Shown: positions 1 to 8,807, numbered from the stretch's first letter. The stretch is DNA of 40,754 nucleotides from Burkholderiaceae bacterium (GCA_021738065.1 JAIPCT010000026.1:1-40754), one strand, 5' to 3'. Notes: a model not told the origin generated them from the sequence alone. Numbers and translations are program-made.

Positions 1-49
1 AACCAAAACCTTTGGCGTCGTTGAACCATTTAACTGTACCAGTTGCCAT
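1..49 (-). CDS. cspA: Cold-shock protein, CspA family (N-terminal end only)
   Basis: Read on the minus strand, the first 16 codons give MATGTVKWFNDAKGFG, the invariant start of CspA-family single-domain RNA chaperones; KWF and KGFG belong to the first RNA-binding strands. These proteins melt mRNA secondary structure in the cold or during growth transitions. The gene runs off the left edge, so only about a quarter of a normal protein of roughly 67 residues is visible. An AAGGAA ribosome-binding site (complement of 58-63) lies 8 bases before the ATG. It is divergent from clpS. Family identity is secure; which csp paralogue it is cannot be told. Confidence 0.9.
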   Translation of the reverse strand, partial: MATGTVKWFNDAKGFG

Positions 50-411
50 GTAACTTTTTCCTTAATCAAAACGAACAAATCGGCCACCGCTGCGGGCTGC
101 AAAACGCCGCACCCCGGCCGGGGCATGTTTAAAGCTCAAATTCGGAATAGCAGAGGGGGCCAAGCGGCGATTCAGAGGAGCTGCAATTTGACAGACTGTG
201 AGACGACCGAGGGTCACTGCGGGGACTTTGAACTAAACACGTTTCGCGTTTTACGCACTTTGTCAAGCAGCGTCAACAACTTTCGATGCTGCATCGCACA
301 CCCGCAGCCCTTGTATATTTGACACACGACCCAAAATACACAGACATCGGCGCCTTATTCCCCTCCTTTTCGAGGTGTTGTACTGTGTAGGATTCCCATT
401 AGAATTCAATT
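50..411. other. Intergenic region between divergent cspA and clpS
   Basis: This 362-base stretch holds no convincing gene. Short open frames in it lack a ribosome-binding site and any recognisable family. It contains the cspA leader and promoter and must hold the clpS promoter. A TTGACA at 319-324 on the plus strand is a possible clpS -35, but I see no good -10 at the right distance. Confidence 0.6.
248..276 (-). promoter_or_regulatory. Candidate sigma-70 promoter of the cold-shock gene
   Basis: On the minus strand TTGACG (complement of 271-276) and TAAAAC (complement of 248-253) are 17 bases apart. A start near 240 would give a leader of about 190 bases before the cspA ATG. Long leaders are typical of cold-induced csp mRNAs, where they act as temperature-responsive structures. 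Hexamer matches are good at -35 and moderate at -10. Confidence 0.4.
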
Positions 412-732
412 ATGGTTACACGCAAGCAAGTCGGGCCGGAAGGTGGGGCCGCATTGGCGCCAGAGCAGAGTCGGACCAAGCCGCCACCGATGTACAAGGT
501 ATTGCTGCTCAACGACGATTTCACACCGATGGATTTCGTCGTAACGGTTCTGCAGAAGTTTTTTGGTTTGTCGCGCGAGCAATCGACGCAAGTTATGCTC
601 AAGGTGCATCGCGAAGGAAAGGGTGCCTGCGGAGTGTATCCTCACGATGTGGCCGCGACAAAAGTTGAACAGGTAAGCGCATTTTCGCGCCGGCACCAGC
701 ACCCGCTCGCTTGCGTGATGGAGGAAAACTGA
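412..732 (+). CDS. clpS: ATP-dependent Clp protease adaptor ClpS
   Basis: ClpS delivers N-end-rule substrates to the ClpAP protease and steers ClpA away from SsrA-tagged proteins. The 106-residue product has the usual flexible N-terminus, then the adaptor core: [12 protein letters not shown] near residues 27-38, which forms the N-degron pocket, and [18 protein letters not shown] near 66-83, which includes the conserved histidine. Length is normal. The stop codon overlaps the clpA start by one base (TGATG), so the adaptor and its ATPase are translationally coupled, as in many proteobacteria. Confidence 0.97.
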   Translation: MVTRKQVGPEGGAALAPEQSRTKPPPMYKVLLLNDDFTPMDFVVTVLQKFFGLSREQSTQVMLKVHREGKGACGVYPHDVAATKVEQVSAFSRRHQHPLACVMEEN

Positions 733-3005
733 TGATTGCCCAGGAACTCGAAGTCAGCTTGCACATGGCCTTTGTTGAAGCACGGCAAAAGCGCCATGAG
801 TTCATAACCGTCGAGCACCTGCTCTTGGCGCTGCTCGACAATCCGTCGGCTGCAGAAGTACTGCGTGCTTGCGCCGCGGATATTGAAGGTTTGCGCAAGG
901 AGCTCGTGACTTTCATCAATGAACATACGCCAACCGTCGCCGGTATTGAAGAAATCGACACGCAGCCGACCCTTGGGTTCCAGCGCGTAATCCAACGCGC
1001 CATCCTGCATGTGCAGTCTTCCGGCAAAAAGGAAGTGACAGGCGCAAATGTGCTCGTGGCGATCTTCGGTGAGAAAGATTCGCATGCCGTCTTCTTTTTG
1101 CAGCGCCAGAATGTTTCGCGCCTGGATGTCGTCAATTTCATTTCCCATGGCATTACCAAGACGCCGCAATCCGGCACCAAGGAAGAGCCCGCCGAGACCG
1201 AGGTTGAATCGCAGGAAAAGGGTGGCGCTCTAGAGAATTTCACACAAAACCTCAATCAACTGGCCCTGACTGGCAAGATTGATCCTCTGATCGGACGTGA
1301 CAAGGAATTGGAACGCGTCATTCAGACTTTGTGCCGCCGCCGCAAGAATAATCCTCTGCTGGTTGGAGAAGCCGGTGTCGGAAAAACGGCCATTGCCGAA
1401 GGACTCGCTCGCCATATTGTCGAAGGGCGTGTTCCCGAAATACTCGCCAACGCCACTGTGTATTGCCTCGATATGGGAGCATTGCTGGCCGGTACCAAGT
1501 ATCGCGGCGACTTCGAGCAACGGCTGAAAGGCGTCCTCAAGCAACTGGCGGAGAATCCGAATGCCGTCCTGTTCATCGACGAGATACATACCCTGATAGG
1601 TGCCGGCGCCGCGTCAGGCGGCACCATGGATGCCTCCAACCTGCTCAAACCGGCTTTGTCATCCGGCGCACTGAAGTGCATCGGCGCCACCACCTACACC
1701 GAGTTTCGCGGCGTTTTTGAAAAAGACCACGCACTTTCCCGTCGCTTTCAAAAAGTCGATGTCAATGAGCCGTCGGTGGACGAAACCGTTGCGATCCTGC
1801 GCGGGCTCAAATCCCGCTTCGAGGAGCATCACGGCGTCAAGTATTCCGCTGCTGCCATTTCGAGTGCAGCGGAACTTGCGGCCAAGTACATCAATGACCG
1901 CCACTTGCCGGACAAAGCGATCGACGTTATCGACGAAGCCGGTGCCGCCCAACGCATCCTGCCCAAGTCAAAACAGAAGAAGACCATCGGCAAGCTGGAA
2001 ATTGAGGACATTGTTGCCAAGATCGCACGCATTCCGCCGCAACACGTTTCCGCCGACGACCGCTCAGCGCTGAAGAACCTCGATCGCGACCTGAAGAACA
2101 TGGTCTTTGGCCAGGAGTCGGCTATTGATGCGCTGGCCCAGGCGATCAAGATGTCGCGCTCCGGGCTGGGCGATCCGCAGAAGCCCATAGGCAGCTTCTT
2201 GTTCTCGGGACCGACCGGTGTCGGCAAAACCGAAGTCGCGCGCCAACTGGCCTACGGCATGGGCATCGAGCTCATCCGCTTCGATATGTCGGAATACATG
2301 GAGCGTCACGCCGTAAGCCGGCTGATCGGTGCGCCGCCAGGCTATGTCGGCTTCGATCAAGGCGGACTGCTCACCGAGGCAGTCACCAAGAAGCCGCACG
2401 CCGTGTTGCTGCTTGATGAAATTGAAAAGGCCCACCCCGAAGTATTCAATATCCTGTTGCAGGTGATGGATCACGGCACGTTGACGGACAACAACGGCCG
2501 TAAGGCGGACTTTCGCAATGTGGTGATCGTCATGACCACCAACGCCGGCGCCGAGGCTTTGCAAAAGACCAGCATGGGCTTCACGACCAACAAGGGGCCA
2601 GGCGATGAAATGGCGGATATCAAGCGGATGTTCACGCCCGAATTCCGCAACCGGCTGGATGCGATCATTTCCTTCCGCGCCCTCGATGCCGAGATCATCC
2701 TGCGCGTGGTGGACAAGTTCCTCATGCAACTGGAGGGTCAACTGCACGAAAAGAAAGTCGAAGCCATCTTTACCGATGCGCTACGCGCCTGGCTTGGTGA
2801 AAAGGGCTTTGATCCATTGATGGGCGCTCGTCCAATGGCCCGACTGATCCAGGACACCATTCGCTCGGCCTTGGCTGACGAACTGCTGTTCGGCAAACTG
2901 GTTCATGGCGGTCGCGTGACGATCGATCTCGACGAGCACGAGAAGGTAGTGCTCAGTTTCGAAAAAGAAGCCAAAGCGGCGCCACCCGTCGCCGCACCGA
3001 TTTAG
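732..3005 (+). CDS. clpA: ATP-dependent Clp protease ATP-binding subunit ClpA
   Basis: ClpA is the hexameric AAA+ unfoldase that feeds substrates into ClpP in the cytoplasm. The 757-residue protein has the double Clp N-domain (about 1-145, where ClpS docks), a first AAA+ module with Walker A GEAGVGKT (212-219) and Walker [11 protein letters not shown] (near 280), and a second module with GPTGVGKT (near 493-500) and [14 protein letters not shown] (near 558), followed by the D2-small domain. Length matches E. coli ClpA closely. The ATG at 732 is chosen because GGAGGA lies about 7 bases upstream and it overlaps the clpS stop; an in-frame TTG at 711 is less likely. clpP is not in the window. Confidence 0.97.
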   Translation: MIAQELEVSLHMAFVEARQKRHEFITVEHLLLALLDNPSAAEVLRACAADIEGLRKELVTFINEHTPTVAGIEEIDTQPTLGFQRVIQRAILHVQSSGKKEVTGANVLVAIFGEKDSHAVFFLQRQNVSRLDVVNFISHGITKTPQSGTKEEPAETEVESQEKGGALENFTQNLNQLALTGKIDPLIGRDKELERVIQTLCRRRKNNPLLVGEAGVGKTAIAEGLARHIVEGRVPEILANATVYCLDMGALLAGTKYRGDFEQRLKGVLKQLAENPNAVLFIDEIHTLIGAGAASGGTMDASNLLKPALSSGALKCIGATTYTEFRGVFEKDHALSRRFQKVDVNEPSVDETVAILRGLKSRFEEHHGVKYSAAAISSAAELAAKYINDRHLPDKAIDVIDEAGAAQRILPKSKQKKTIGKLEIEDIVAKIARIPPQHVSADDRSALKNLDRDLKNMVFGQESAIDALAQAIKMSRSGLGDPQKPIGSFLFSGPTGVGKTEVARQLAYGMGIELIRFDMSEYMERHAVSRLIGAPPGYVGFDQGGLLTEAVTKKPHAVLLLDEIEKAHPEVFNILLQVMDHGTLTDNNGRKADFRNVVIVMTTNAGAEALQKTSMGFTTNKGPGDEMADIKRMFTPEFRNRLDAIISFRALDAEIILRVVDKFLMQLEGQLHEKKVEAIFTDALRAWLGEKGFDPLMGARPMARLIQDTIRSALADELLFGKLVHGGRVTIDLDEHEKVVLSFEKEAKAAPPVAAPI

Positions 3006-3072
3006 ACCTGACAGATCGCCTACCGGCGCTGCCGGTTGCGCAACCTATTTGAAACGTCGCAAGGTTTATTCC

Positions 3073-3558
3073 ATGGATTTGTTAACCACCGATCTTTGCG
3101 ATGCGCATGAAGACACTGTGCGCGTCGTCGAACCCATGTTCAACAGCTTCGGCGGTCGTTTAGCCTTTTACGGACCAATCGCGACCTTGAAGCTGTTCGA
3201 GGACAACTCGCTGGTAAGAAAGGCTCTCGAATCCCCCGGCGAGAATCGCGTACTGGTGATAGATGGCGGCGGCAGTTTGCGTCGGGCACTGGTCGGAGAT
3301 CAGCTTGCGGCGCTGGGCGTCAAGAACGGCTGGGCGGGCATTGTTGTTTATGGTTGCATTCGTGATTCCCGAGCGATCGGCGCGATGGACATCGGCGTAT
3401 TCGCGATTGATACCCACCCCATGAAAACGATCAAGAAAAGCGTCGGCGAGGCGGATATCTCGGTTAGTTTTGGTGGAGTTACGTTTACGCCCGGCGAATG
3501 GCTTTACGCCGACGAAGACGGCGTTATTGTAAGCACGGCCGCGCTTCACTCAGACTAA
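3073..3558 (+). CDS. rraA: RraA family protein, regulator of RNase E activity
   Basis: RraA is a trimeric protein that inhibits RNase E by binding its C-terminal region; relatives are 4-hydroxy-4-methyl-2-oxoglutarate aldolases. The product is 161 residues, the length of E. coli RraA. It shows the family core with [17 protein letters not shown] and [10 protein letters not shown]. The acidic residue expected shortly after the RD pair in true aldolases is an alanine here, which favours the regulator over the enzyme. The ATG at 3073 is preferred over an in-frame TTG at 3049 because AAGG lies 8 bases upstream. A short hairpin (3022-3036) without a T run separates it from clpA, so co-transcription is possible. 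Confidence 0.9.
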   Translation: MDLLTTDLCDAHEDTVRVVEPMFNSFGGRLAFYGPIATLKLFEDNSLVRKALESPGENRVLVIDGGGSLRRALVGDQLAALGVKNGWAGIVVYGCIRDSRAIGAMDIGVFAIDTHPMKTIKKSVGEADISVSFGGVTFTPGEWLYADEDGVIVSTAALHSD

Positions 3559-3572
3559 GTCTTATATAAGAT
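3559..3572. promoter_or_regulatory. Near-perfect copy of the aceA palindrome
   Basis: GTCTTATATAAGAT begins at the base after the rraA stop codon. It differs only in the last base from the perfect palindrome at 3678-3691, 119 bases downstream. Two matching sites upstream of one gene suggest an upstream operator for aceA. The regulator is unknown from this window. Confidence 0.5.
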
Positions 3573-3669
3573 ATATATCAACAAAATATTCAAACGTTTC
3601 ATCAGAATAAAACTAATCCCGTATTGCGAAATTGGTTGCTCAATTTGCTGTTAAATAACGGTTAAGTTT

Positions 3670-3691
3670 TTTGCAAAGTCTTATATAAGAC
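3670..3691. promoter_or_regulatory. aceA operator: TTTGCAAA box followed by a perfect 14-bp palindrome
   Basis: GTCTTATATAAGAC (3678-3691) is its own reverse complement and ends two bases before the likely -35 of aceA. Immediately upstream, TTTGCAAA (3670-3677) is a second perfect palindrome. Position and symmetry indicate a dimeric transcription factor. The TTTGCAAA box resembles sites of RamB/ScfR-type regulators of acetate and propionate genes in other bacteria; the link is by resemblance only. Confidence 0.6.
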
Positions 3692-3693
3692 TA

Positions 3694-3722
3694 TTGCTGC
3701 AACGCAAAATCCTCTTTATACT
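3694..3722 (+). promoter_or_regulatory. Candidate sigma-70 promoter of aceA
   Basis: TTGCTG (3694-3699) and TATACT (3717-3722) are 17 bases apart. The -10 is a 5/6 match and the -35 is weak. Transcription would start near 3729, about 55 bases before the aceA ATG. The palindromic operator abuts the -35. Confidence 0.5.
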
Positions 3723-3784
3723 GTTGCCGTTGCTCCGCTTTGCTTGGAGCTCCCCTTCGACAACGACCCATCAGAGGACAAAAC

Positions 3785-5095
3785 ATGACCGATCGTAAAG
3801 CACAAATTGCGGCCCTGGAAAAGGACTGGAAAGAGAATCCCCGCTGGAAAAGCGTCAAGCGCGGTTATAGCGCGGAGGATGTCGTGCGTCTGCGCGGTTC
3901 GGTGCAAATCGACCATACCCTGGCCAAGCGAGGCGCAGAAAAGCTGTGGGATCTGGTCAATGGCGGCGCCAAAAAAGGTTATGTCAATGCCTTCGGCGCG
4001 ATCACTGCCGGCCAAGCCATGCAACAAGCCAAGGCCGGCCTGGAAGCGGTTTACCTCTCCGGCTGGCAAGTTGCCGCCGATGGCAACACTTCGGAAACCA
4101 TGTACCCCGACCAGTCGCTGTATGCCTACGACTCGGTACCCACCATGGTTCGCCGCATCAACAACACCTTCATCCGTGCTGATGAAATCCAATGGTCGCG
4201 CGGCATCAACCCTGGCGACAAGGAATACGTCGATTTCTTCCTGCCCATCGTTGCCGATGCGGAGGCGGGTTTCGGCGGCGTGCTCAATGCCTTTGAACTG
4301 ATGAAGAACATGATCGTCTCCGGTGCCGCAGGCGTGCACTTTGAAGACCAACTCGCCGCCGTCAAGAAGTGCGGCCACATGGGTGGCAAGGTGCTGGTGC
4401 CGACACGGGAAGCTGTCGAAAAACTCATCGCCGCGCGTTTCGCCGCCGATGTTTTGGGTGTGTCGACCATTGTGCTCGCACGCACCGATGCCGAGGCTGC
4501 CAACCTGATCACCTCCGACTACGACGACAACGACAAGCCTTTCCTCACTGGCGAACGCACCCAGGAAGGCTTCTACCGCGTCAAGAACGGTCTCGAGCAA
4601 TCGATCAGCCGCGGCGTCGCCTACGCCCCCTACGCCGATCTGGTGTGGTGTGAAACCGGCAAGCCGGATCTGGGATTCGCCCGCGAATTCGCCCAGGCCG
4701 TACTCGCCGCCTCCCCCGGCAAGCTTCTGTCCTACAACTGCTCGCCTTCGTTCAACTGGAAGAAGAACCTCGACGACAAGACCATCGCCAAGTTCCAGGA
4801 CGAGTTGTCCGCAATGGGTTACAAGTACCAGTTCATCACTCTGGCCGGCATCCACATCAACTGGTACAACAGCTTCCAGTTCGCCCACGCCTACGCGCGC
4901 GGCGAGGGTATGAAGCACTATGTCGAGATGGTGCAGGAACCTGAATTCGCTGCCCGCGACAAGGGTTACACCTTCGTCTCCCATCAGCAGGAAGTCGGTG
5001 TCGGTTACTTCGACGACGTCACCACCGTGATCCAGGGTGGCACCAGCAGCGTCAAGGCCCTGACCGGCTCGACCGAGGAAGAACAGTTTCACTAA
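3785..5095 (+). CDS. aceA: Isocitrate lyase
   Basis: Isocitrate lyase splits isocitrate into glyoxylate and succinate, the first step of the glyoxylate shunt needed for growth on acetate, fatty acids or other C2 sources. The 436-residue protein has the catalytic signature KKCGHMGGK with the active-site cysteine near residue 196, close to Cys195 of the E. coli enzyme, plus the substrate-binding segments [10 protein letters not shown] and [13 protein letters not shown]. Length is typical of the short bacterial form. The ATG at 3785 has AGAGGA 7 bases upstream; an in-frame TTG at 3740 is rejected. The partner malate synthase lies 2.1 kb downstream in a separate unit, and a strong terminator follows. 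Confidence 0.97.
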   Translation: MTDRKAQIAALEKDWKENPRWKSVKRGYSAEDVVRLRGSVQIDHTLAKRGAEKLWDLVNGGAKKGYVNAFGAITAGQAMQQAKAGLEAVYLSGWQVAADGNTSETMYPDQSLYAYDSVPTMVRRINNTFIRADEIQWSRGINPGDKEYVDFFLPIVADAEAGFGGVLNAFELMKNMIVSGAAGVHFEDQLAAVKKCGHMGGKVLVPTREAVEKLIAARFAADVLGVSTIVLARTDAEAANLITSDYDDNDKPFLTGERTQEGFYRVKNGLEQSISRGVAYAPYADLVWCETGKPDLGFAREFAQAVLAASPGKLLSYNCSPSFNWKKNLDDKTIAKFQDELSAMGYKYQFITLAGIHINWYNSFQFAHAYARGEGMKHYVEMVQEPEFAARDKGYTFVSHQQEVGVGYFDDVTTVIQGGTSSVKALTGSTEEEQFH

Positions 5096-5116
5096 ATCGA
5101 AGGCGCAAGCGAACGA

Positions 5117-5148
5117 GCCGCAACGGGGAACCGTTGCGGCTTTTTTTT
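5117..5148 (+). terminator. Rho-independent terminator of aceA
   Basis: GCCGCAACGG (5117-5126) pairs perfectly with CCGTTGCGGC (5131-5140) across a GGAA loop, followed by eight T residues. It lies 21 bases after the aceA stop and ends that transcript. Confidence 0.93.
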
Positions 5149-5228
5149 GCGTTAGAGTTGTCATTGCGCCCGAAGAAAAATGAATTGCTCCTTCGATGGC
5201 GACACCTGCTGCAACTTGGAGCTGGACA

Positions 5229-6065
5229 ATGTTTTGGTCGGCAATGAAGATTGCGCTGCTGGTCTATCTTGGCGTCATGGCCTTGATGTATTTCACGCAG
5301 TCAAAGCTGATATTCCTGCCGGAAATTGATCGCAGCCATGCCGCCAGCCCCTCCGATATCGGCCTTTCGTTTGCTCCGCTGAAGCTAGCCACAGCGGACG
5401 GAGAAAGTCTCGACGCCTGGTTCCTACCCGGCAAAGAAAAACACCAGGCGCGCGGCCTGGTGCTTTTCTTTCATGGCAACGCCGGCAATATCGCGCACCG
5501 CCTCGACTACCTGCGCATGTTCCATAACATGGGACTGGCAACGCTGATCATCGATTACCGCGGCTACGGTCGCAGCAGCGGCAGTCCGTCGGAAGAAGGT
5601 ACCTACCTCGATGCCAACGCCGCCTGGCACCATGCCACGCAAGCGCTCGGCTTTCCCGCCGAGCGCATCGTGCTGTTCGGCGAATCGCTGGGCGGCGCGG
5701 TGGCTGCAAACCAAGCGGCGCAACTGGCGACACAACACCGACCCGCCGCTTTGGTGCTGGCCTCCACCTTTACATCGGTTCCCGACCTCGGTGCGGAGCT
5801 TTATCCGTTGCTGCCAATCCGCCTGCTCGCCCGCATCCGCTACAACACGTTGGAACGCCTGGTACAAATCAACTGCCCGATAATGGTGATTCACAGCCGC
5901 AACGACGACATCATTCCTTTTGCCCACGGCCAGCGACTGTTCGAGGCCGCCCGCCCGCCCAAGCAATTTCTTCAGATCGAAGGCGGTCACAACGAAGGCT
6001 TTGTCTTTGCCCGCGCCGAATGGGTGCGCGTGCTGGACGACTTTCTCAAACAGGCACTGCCTTGA
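5229..6065 (+). CDS. Alpha/beta hydrolase, ABHD13/BEM46-like, membrane-anchored
   Basis: This 278-residue protein starts with one hydrophobic helix (about residues 6-24) that should anchor it in the inner membrane. The hydrolase core follows: FFHGNAGN gives the oxyanion-hole region, IDYRGYGRSSGSPSE the strand after it, GESLGG the nucleophile elbow with the catalytic serine, then SRNDD and GGHNEG carrying the acid and histidine. The layout matches the ABHD13/BEM46 group, whose substrates are mostly unknown. I chose the ATG at 5229 because GGAG lies 7 bases upstream; an in-frame ATG at 5196 would add 11 residues but has a poor site. It stands alone between a terminator and an inverted repeat. 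Confidence 0.85.
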   Translation: MFWSAMKIALLVYLGVMALMYFTQSKLIFLPEIDRSHAASPSDIGLSFAPLKLATADGESLDAWFLPGKEKHQARGLVLFFHGNAGNIAHRLDYLRMFHNMGLATLIIDYRGYGRSSGSPSEEGTYLDANAAWHHATQALGFPAERIVLFGESLGGAVAANQAAQLATQHRPAALVLASTFTSVPDLGAELYPLLPIRLLARIRYNTLERLVQINCPIMVIHSRNDDIIPFAHGQRLFEAARPPKQFLQIEGGHNEGFVFARAEWVRVLDDFLKQALP

Positions 6066-6096
6066 TTCGTTGAACTTGAACTGGAAAGACAAATGA

Positions 6097-6183
6097 TCAC
6101 CACGGAGTACACGGAGGTCACGGAGAAATCAAACCATAAAATGGATTCGCCTGTCTCCGCGACCTCCGTGTACCCCGTGGTGA
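6097..6183. repeat. 30-bp inverted repeat with tandem CACGGAG units
   Basis: Positions 6097-6126 and 6154-6183 are reverse complements except at two positions, with a 27-base loop. Each arm carries three units related to CACGGAG. On the minus strand both mismatches become G-U wobbles, so the minus-strand RNA folds into an unbroken stem. It lies between the convergent hydrolase and lysR genes and would sit at the 3' end of the lysR mRNA. No T run follows, so it may stabilise or process RNA rather than terminate. Confidence 0.75.
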
Positions 6184-6205
6184 AGCTTTACCAATGGACT
6201 ATCGA

Positions 6206-7108
6206 CTAGGGCGTCGCCGTCTGCCAATAGGCCGGGTTACGCCAGATGGTTTTCAGCAAATCGATGAACAACCGCACCCGCAGCGGCAGATGCCGGCGTT
6301 GCGGCACCACGGCATGGATGCCCACCGGAGGCGCGGCATGGTCGTCGAGCACGCTGACCAGTCGACCGGCCGCGATGTCGGCACCCACTTCCCACAGCGA
6401 GCGCCAGGCCAGGCCCTTGCCCGCCAGCACCCAATCGTGCAGAACCGCGCCATCGTTGCATTCCAGGCTGCCGCTGACTTTCATCACTTGCACTTCGCCA
6501 TCCACGCGCAAGGTCCAGCCGCGCTGCTGACGCAGTGCGAGGCAATTGTGTTCGGCCAGAAAAGTCGGCGCTGGCGGCACGCCGAATGCGTCGATATAGG
6601 CCGGACTGGCGACGATCACGCGCTGCATTTCGCCCAAGCGGATGCTGATCAGGTTCGAATCGGCGAGCTCGCCGATGCGTATGGCGCAATCCACGTTTTC
6701 GTCGACCAGATCGACGAGGCGATCCGACAAATCCAGGCGCGCCGTGACCTCGGGGTTGTCGTCGATAAAGCGCATCAAAAGCGGCGCGACGTGGCGCCGA
6801 CCAAACCCGGCCGGCGCCGAGATGTTCAAATGCCCGCCGGGCCGGATGCTGCCCAAGCTCACCGCGCCTTCGGCATCGGCCAGTTCGCGCAGGATGCGCT
6901 GACAATCCTCAAGAAAGGCAGCGCCCTCGAAAGTCAGCGAAATTCGCCGCGTGGTGCGCAGCAAAAGCTTGACGCCGAGGCGCTCCTCCAGCGCGTCCAG
7001 TCGCCGGCCGATAATCGCCGGGGTGACGCCCTCGGCACGCGCCGTGGCCGACATATTGCCGCGACTTGCGACCCCGACGAAGGCAGAAATCTGCTTGAAC
7101 TGGTCCAT
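6206..7108 (-). CDS. LysR-family transcriptional regulator
   Basis: The 300-residue product has the N-terminal winged helix-turn-helix of LysR regulators (about 1-60, with ASRGNMSATARAEGVTPA and LEERLGVKLLLRTTR), a linker helix and a type 2 periplasmic-binding-like effector domain (about 90-295). It is divergently transcribed from aceB with 106 bases between the start codons, the classic arrangement for a LysR protein controlling its neighbour, so malate synthase is the likely target and a C2-related metabolite the likely effector. Residues 175-183 (GVPPAPTFL) are encoded across a copy of the dispersed 24-bp repeat. Sequence alone does not identify the subfamily. Confidence 0.9.
   Translation of the reverse strand: MDQFKQISAFVGVASRGNMSATARAEGVTPAIIGRRLDALEERLGVKLLLRTTRRISLTFEGAAFLEDCQRILRELADAEGAVSLGSIRPGGHLNISAPAGFGRRHVAPLLMRFIDDNPEVTARLDLSDRLVDLVDENVDCAIRIGELADSNLISIRLGEMQRVIVASPAYIDAFGVPPAPTFLAEHNCLALRQQRGWTLRVDGEVQVMKVSGSLECNDGAVLHDWVLAGKGLAWRSLWEVGADIAAGRLVSVLDDHAAPPVGIHAVVPQRRHLPLRVRLFIDLLKTIWRNPAYWQTATP
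6561..6584 (+). repeat. Dispersed 24-bp repeat, copy inside lysR
   Basis: It starts AAAGTCGGCGCTGG and ends CACGCCG, with 3 mismatches to the consensus. It lies antisense to the lysR reading frame, where the opposite strand encodes VPPAPTF. Confidence 0.7.
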
Positions 7109-7114
7109 TCGATA

Positions 7115-7147
7115 CTATGAGTCATTAATCAATTGATCGAATCATAG
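7115..7147. promoter_or_regulatory. Candidate LysR operator between lysR and aceB
   Basis: CTATGA (7115-7120) and TCATAG (7142-7147) form an inverted repeat around a perfect palindrome, ATCAATTGAT (7128-7137). The nested symmetry sits between the divergent genes and just upstream of the likely aceB -35, as expected for LysR activation and autorepression. Confidence 0.5.
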
Positions 7148-7148
7148 C

Positions 7149-7177
7149 TTCTGTTACGGATTGGGCAAGAATACAAT
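7149..7177 (+). promoter_or_regulatory. Candidate aceB promoter with weak -35
   Basis: TACAAT (7172-7177) is a 5/6 match to the -10 consensus. The hexamer 17 bases upstream, TTCTGT, is poor. A weak -35 beside a LysR-type site fits an activator-dependent promoter. Confidence 0.4.
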
Positions 7178-7214
7178 TCAGACATCGTTTTCATCCCCTA
7201 TCAAGGAGTCCTCC

Positions 7215-8807
7215 ATGAACCTGCCCGCCGGCGTTCAGATCAACGCCCCCCTCAAGCCCGGTTACGAAAGCATCCTGACCCACGACGCGCTCGCGCTCGC
7301 CGCCAAGCTGCACCGCGCCTTTGAGTCGCGCCGCCAGGAACTGCTCAAGGCCCGCATTGCGCGTCAAGACCGCATCGATGCCGGCGAGATGCCCGATTTT
7401 CTGCCCGAGACCAAGCACATTCGCGAAGGCGACTGGAAGATCGCGCCACTACCCAAGGTGCTCGAATGCCGTCGCGTCGAGATCACCGGCCCGGTCGAAG
7501 CCAAGATGGTCATCAACGCCTACAACTCAGGGGCGGACAGCTACATGACCGACTTCGAGGATTCCAACAGCCCGAAGTGGGACAACCTGATCCAGGGCCA
7601 GATCAATCTCTACCAGGCCATCCGCCGCGAGCTGAGTTTCAAGAACGAAGCCGGCAAGGAATACAAGCTAAACGACACGATCGCCACCCTGCAAGTGCGG
7701 CCGCGCGGCTGGCACCTCGACGAAAAACACGTGCTGGTCGACGGCCAGCGCATCTCCGGCGGCATCTTCGATTTCGCGCTGTTTCTGTTCCACAACGCGA
7801 AAGAACAAATTGCCCGTGGTGCCGGCCCGTTCTTCTACCTGCCGAAGATGGAAAGCCACGTCGAAGCTCGGCTTTGGAATGACATTTTCGTCTTGGCGCA
7901 AAACGAGATCGGCCTGCCGCAGGGCACGATCAAGGCGACCGTGCTGGTCGAAACCATTCTCGCCACCTTCGAACTCGAAGAAATCCTCTATGAGTTGCGC
8001 GAGCACAGCGCCGGCCTCAATGCCGGTCGCTGGGACTACATCTTCTCCTGCATCAAGAAATTCAAACGCAACAAGGATTTCTGCCTCGCCAATCGTGGCG
8101 CCATCACCATGGAAGTGCCCTTCATGCGCAGCTACGCGCTGGCCTTGGTCAAGGCCTGCCACAAGCGCGGCGCGCCCGCGATGGGCGGCATGAGCGCGCT
8201 GATCCCGATCAAGGGTGATCCGGAAGCCAACGACAAGGCCATGGCCGGCATTCGCCACGACAAGACGCGCGACGCCAACGACGGCTACGACGGCGGCTGG
8301 GTCGCCCACCCGGGGCTGGTGCCTATCGCCATGGAAGAGTTCGTCAAGGTGCTTGGCGACAAGCCAAACCAGTGGGGCAAGCAGCGCACCGACACCTTCG
8401 GTCCCGCCGACTGGCTCAACTTCCAGCCGGAAACCCCGATCACCGAAACCGGCGTGCGCAACAACATCAACGTCGGCATCCACTACCTCGGTAGCTGGCT
8501 CGCCGGCAACGGTTGCGTGCCCATCCACAACCTGATGGAAGATGCCGCCACCGCCGAGATCAGCCGCTCGCAAATCTGGCAGTGGGTGGTCAGCCCCAAG
8601 GGCAAGCTCGACGATGGTCGCAAGGTCACCGCCGACATGGTGCGCGCCATCATCCCCGAGGAACTGGCCAAGGTGAAGGCGGTTGTAACGGCAGCCGGCG
8701 AAGATACAGCCACCTACGATCAGGCCGCGAAAATCTTCGAAGAAATGTCGCTCGCCGACAACTACCCGGAGTTCCTCACGCTGCCGCTGTACGAGGCGAT
8801 GGAGTAA
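7215..8807 (+). CDS. aceB: Malate synthase A
   Basis: Malate synthase condenses glyoxylate with acetyl-CoA to malate, the second step of the glyoxylate shunt. The 530-residue length is that of the A isoform rather than the larger G isoform. The family signature EHSAGLNAGRWDYIF is at about residues 263-277. MTDFEDSNSPKWDNLIQGQ supplies active-site residues, and METILATFELEEIL-type sequence precedes the signature. The ATG at 7215 has AAGGAG 6 bases upstream; an in-frame TTG at 7161 is less likely. It faces a divergent LysR gene. The lrgAB pair follows in the same direction after 109 bases that hold a copy of the dispersed repeat and no obvious terminator. Confidence 0.97.
   Translation: MNLPAGVQINAPLKPGYESILTHDALALAAKLHRAFESRRQELLKARIARQDRIDAGEMPDFLPETKHIREGDWKIAPLPKVLECRRVEITGPVEAKMVINAYNSGADSYMTDFEDSNSPKWDNLIQGQINLYQAIRRELSFKNEAGKEYKLNDTIATLQVRPRGWHLDEKHVLVDGQRISGGIFDFALFLFHNAKEQIARGAGPFFYLPKMESHVEARLWNDIFVLAQNEIGLPQGTIKATVLVETILATFELEEILYELREHSAGLNAGRWDYIFSCIKKFKRNKDFCLANRGAITMEVPFMRSYALALVKACHKRGAPAMGGMSALIPIKGDPEANDKAMAGIRHDKTRDANDGYDGGWVAHPGLVPIAMEEFVKVLGDKPNQWGKQRTDTFGPADWLNFQPETPITETGVRNNINVGIHYLGSWLAGNGCVPIHNLMEDAATAEISRSQIWQWVVSPKGKLDDGRKVTADMVRAIIPEELAKVKAVVTAAGEDTATYDQAAKIFEEMSLADNYPEFLTLPLYEAME

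Noticed and set aside
125-322. 65-codon frame in the cspA-clpS gap
   Set aside because: It overlaps the likely cspA leader and promoter, has no ribosome-binding site and no family resemblance.
3022-3036. Terminator after clpA
   Set aside because: A 6-bp stem with a 3-base loop and no T run is unlikely to terminate transcription.
3716-5164. Long minus-strand frame (482 codons) opposite aceA
   Set aside because: It mirrors the codon pattern of aceA, has no ribosome-binding site and no family match, while aceA is certain.
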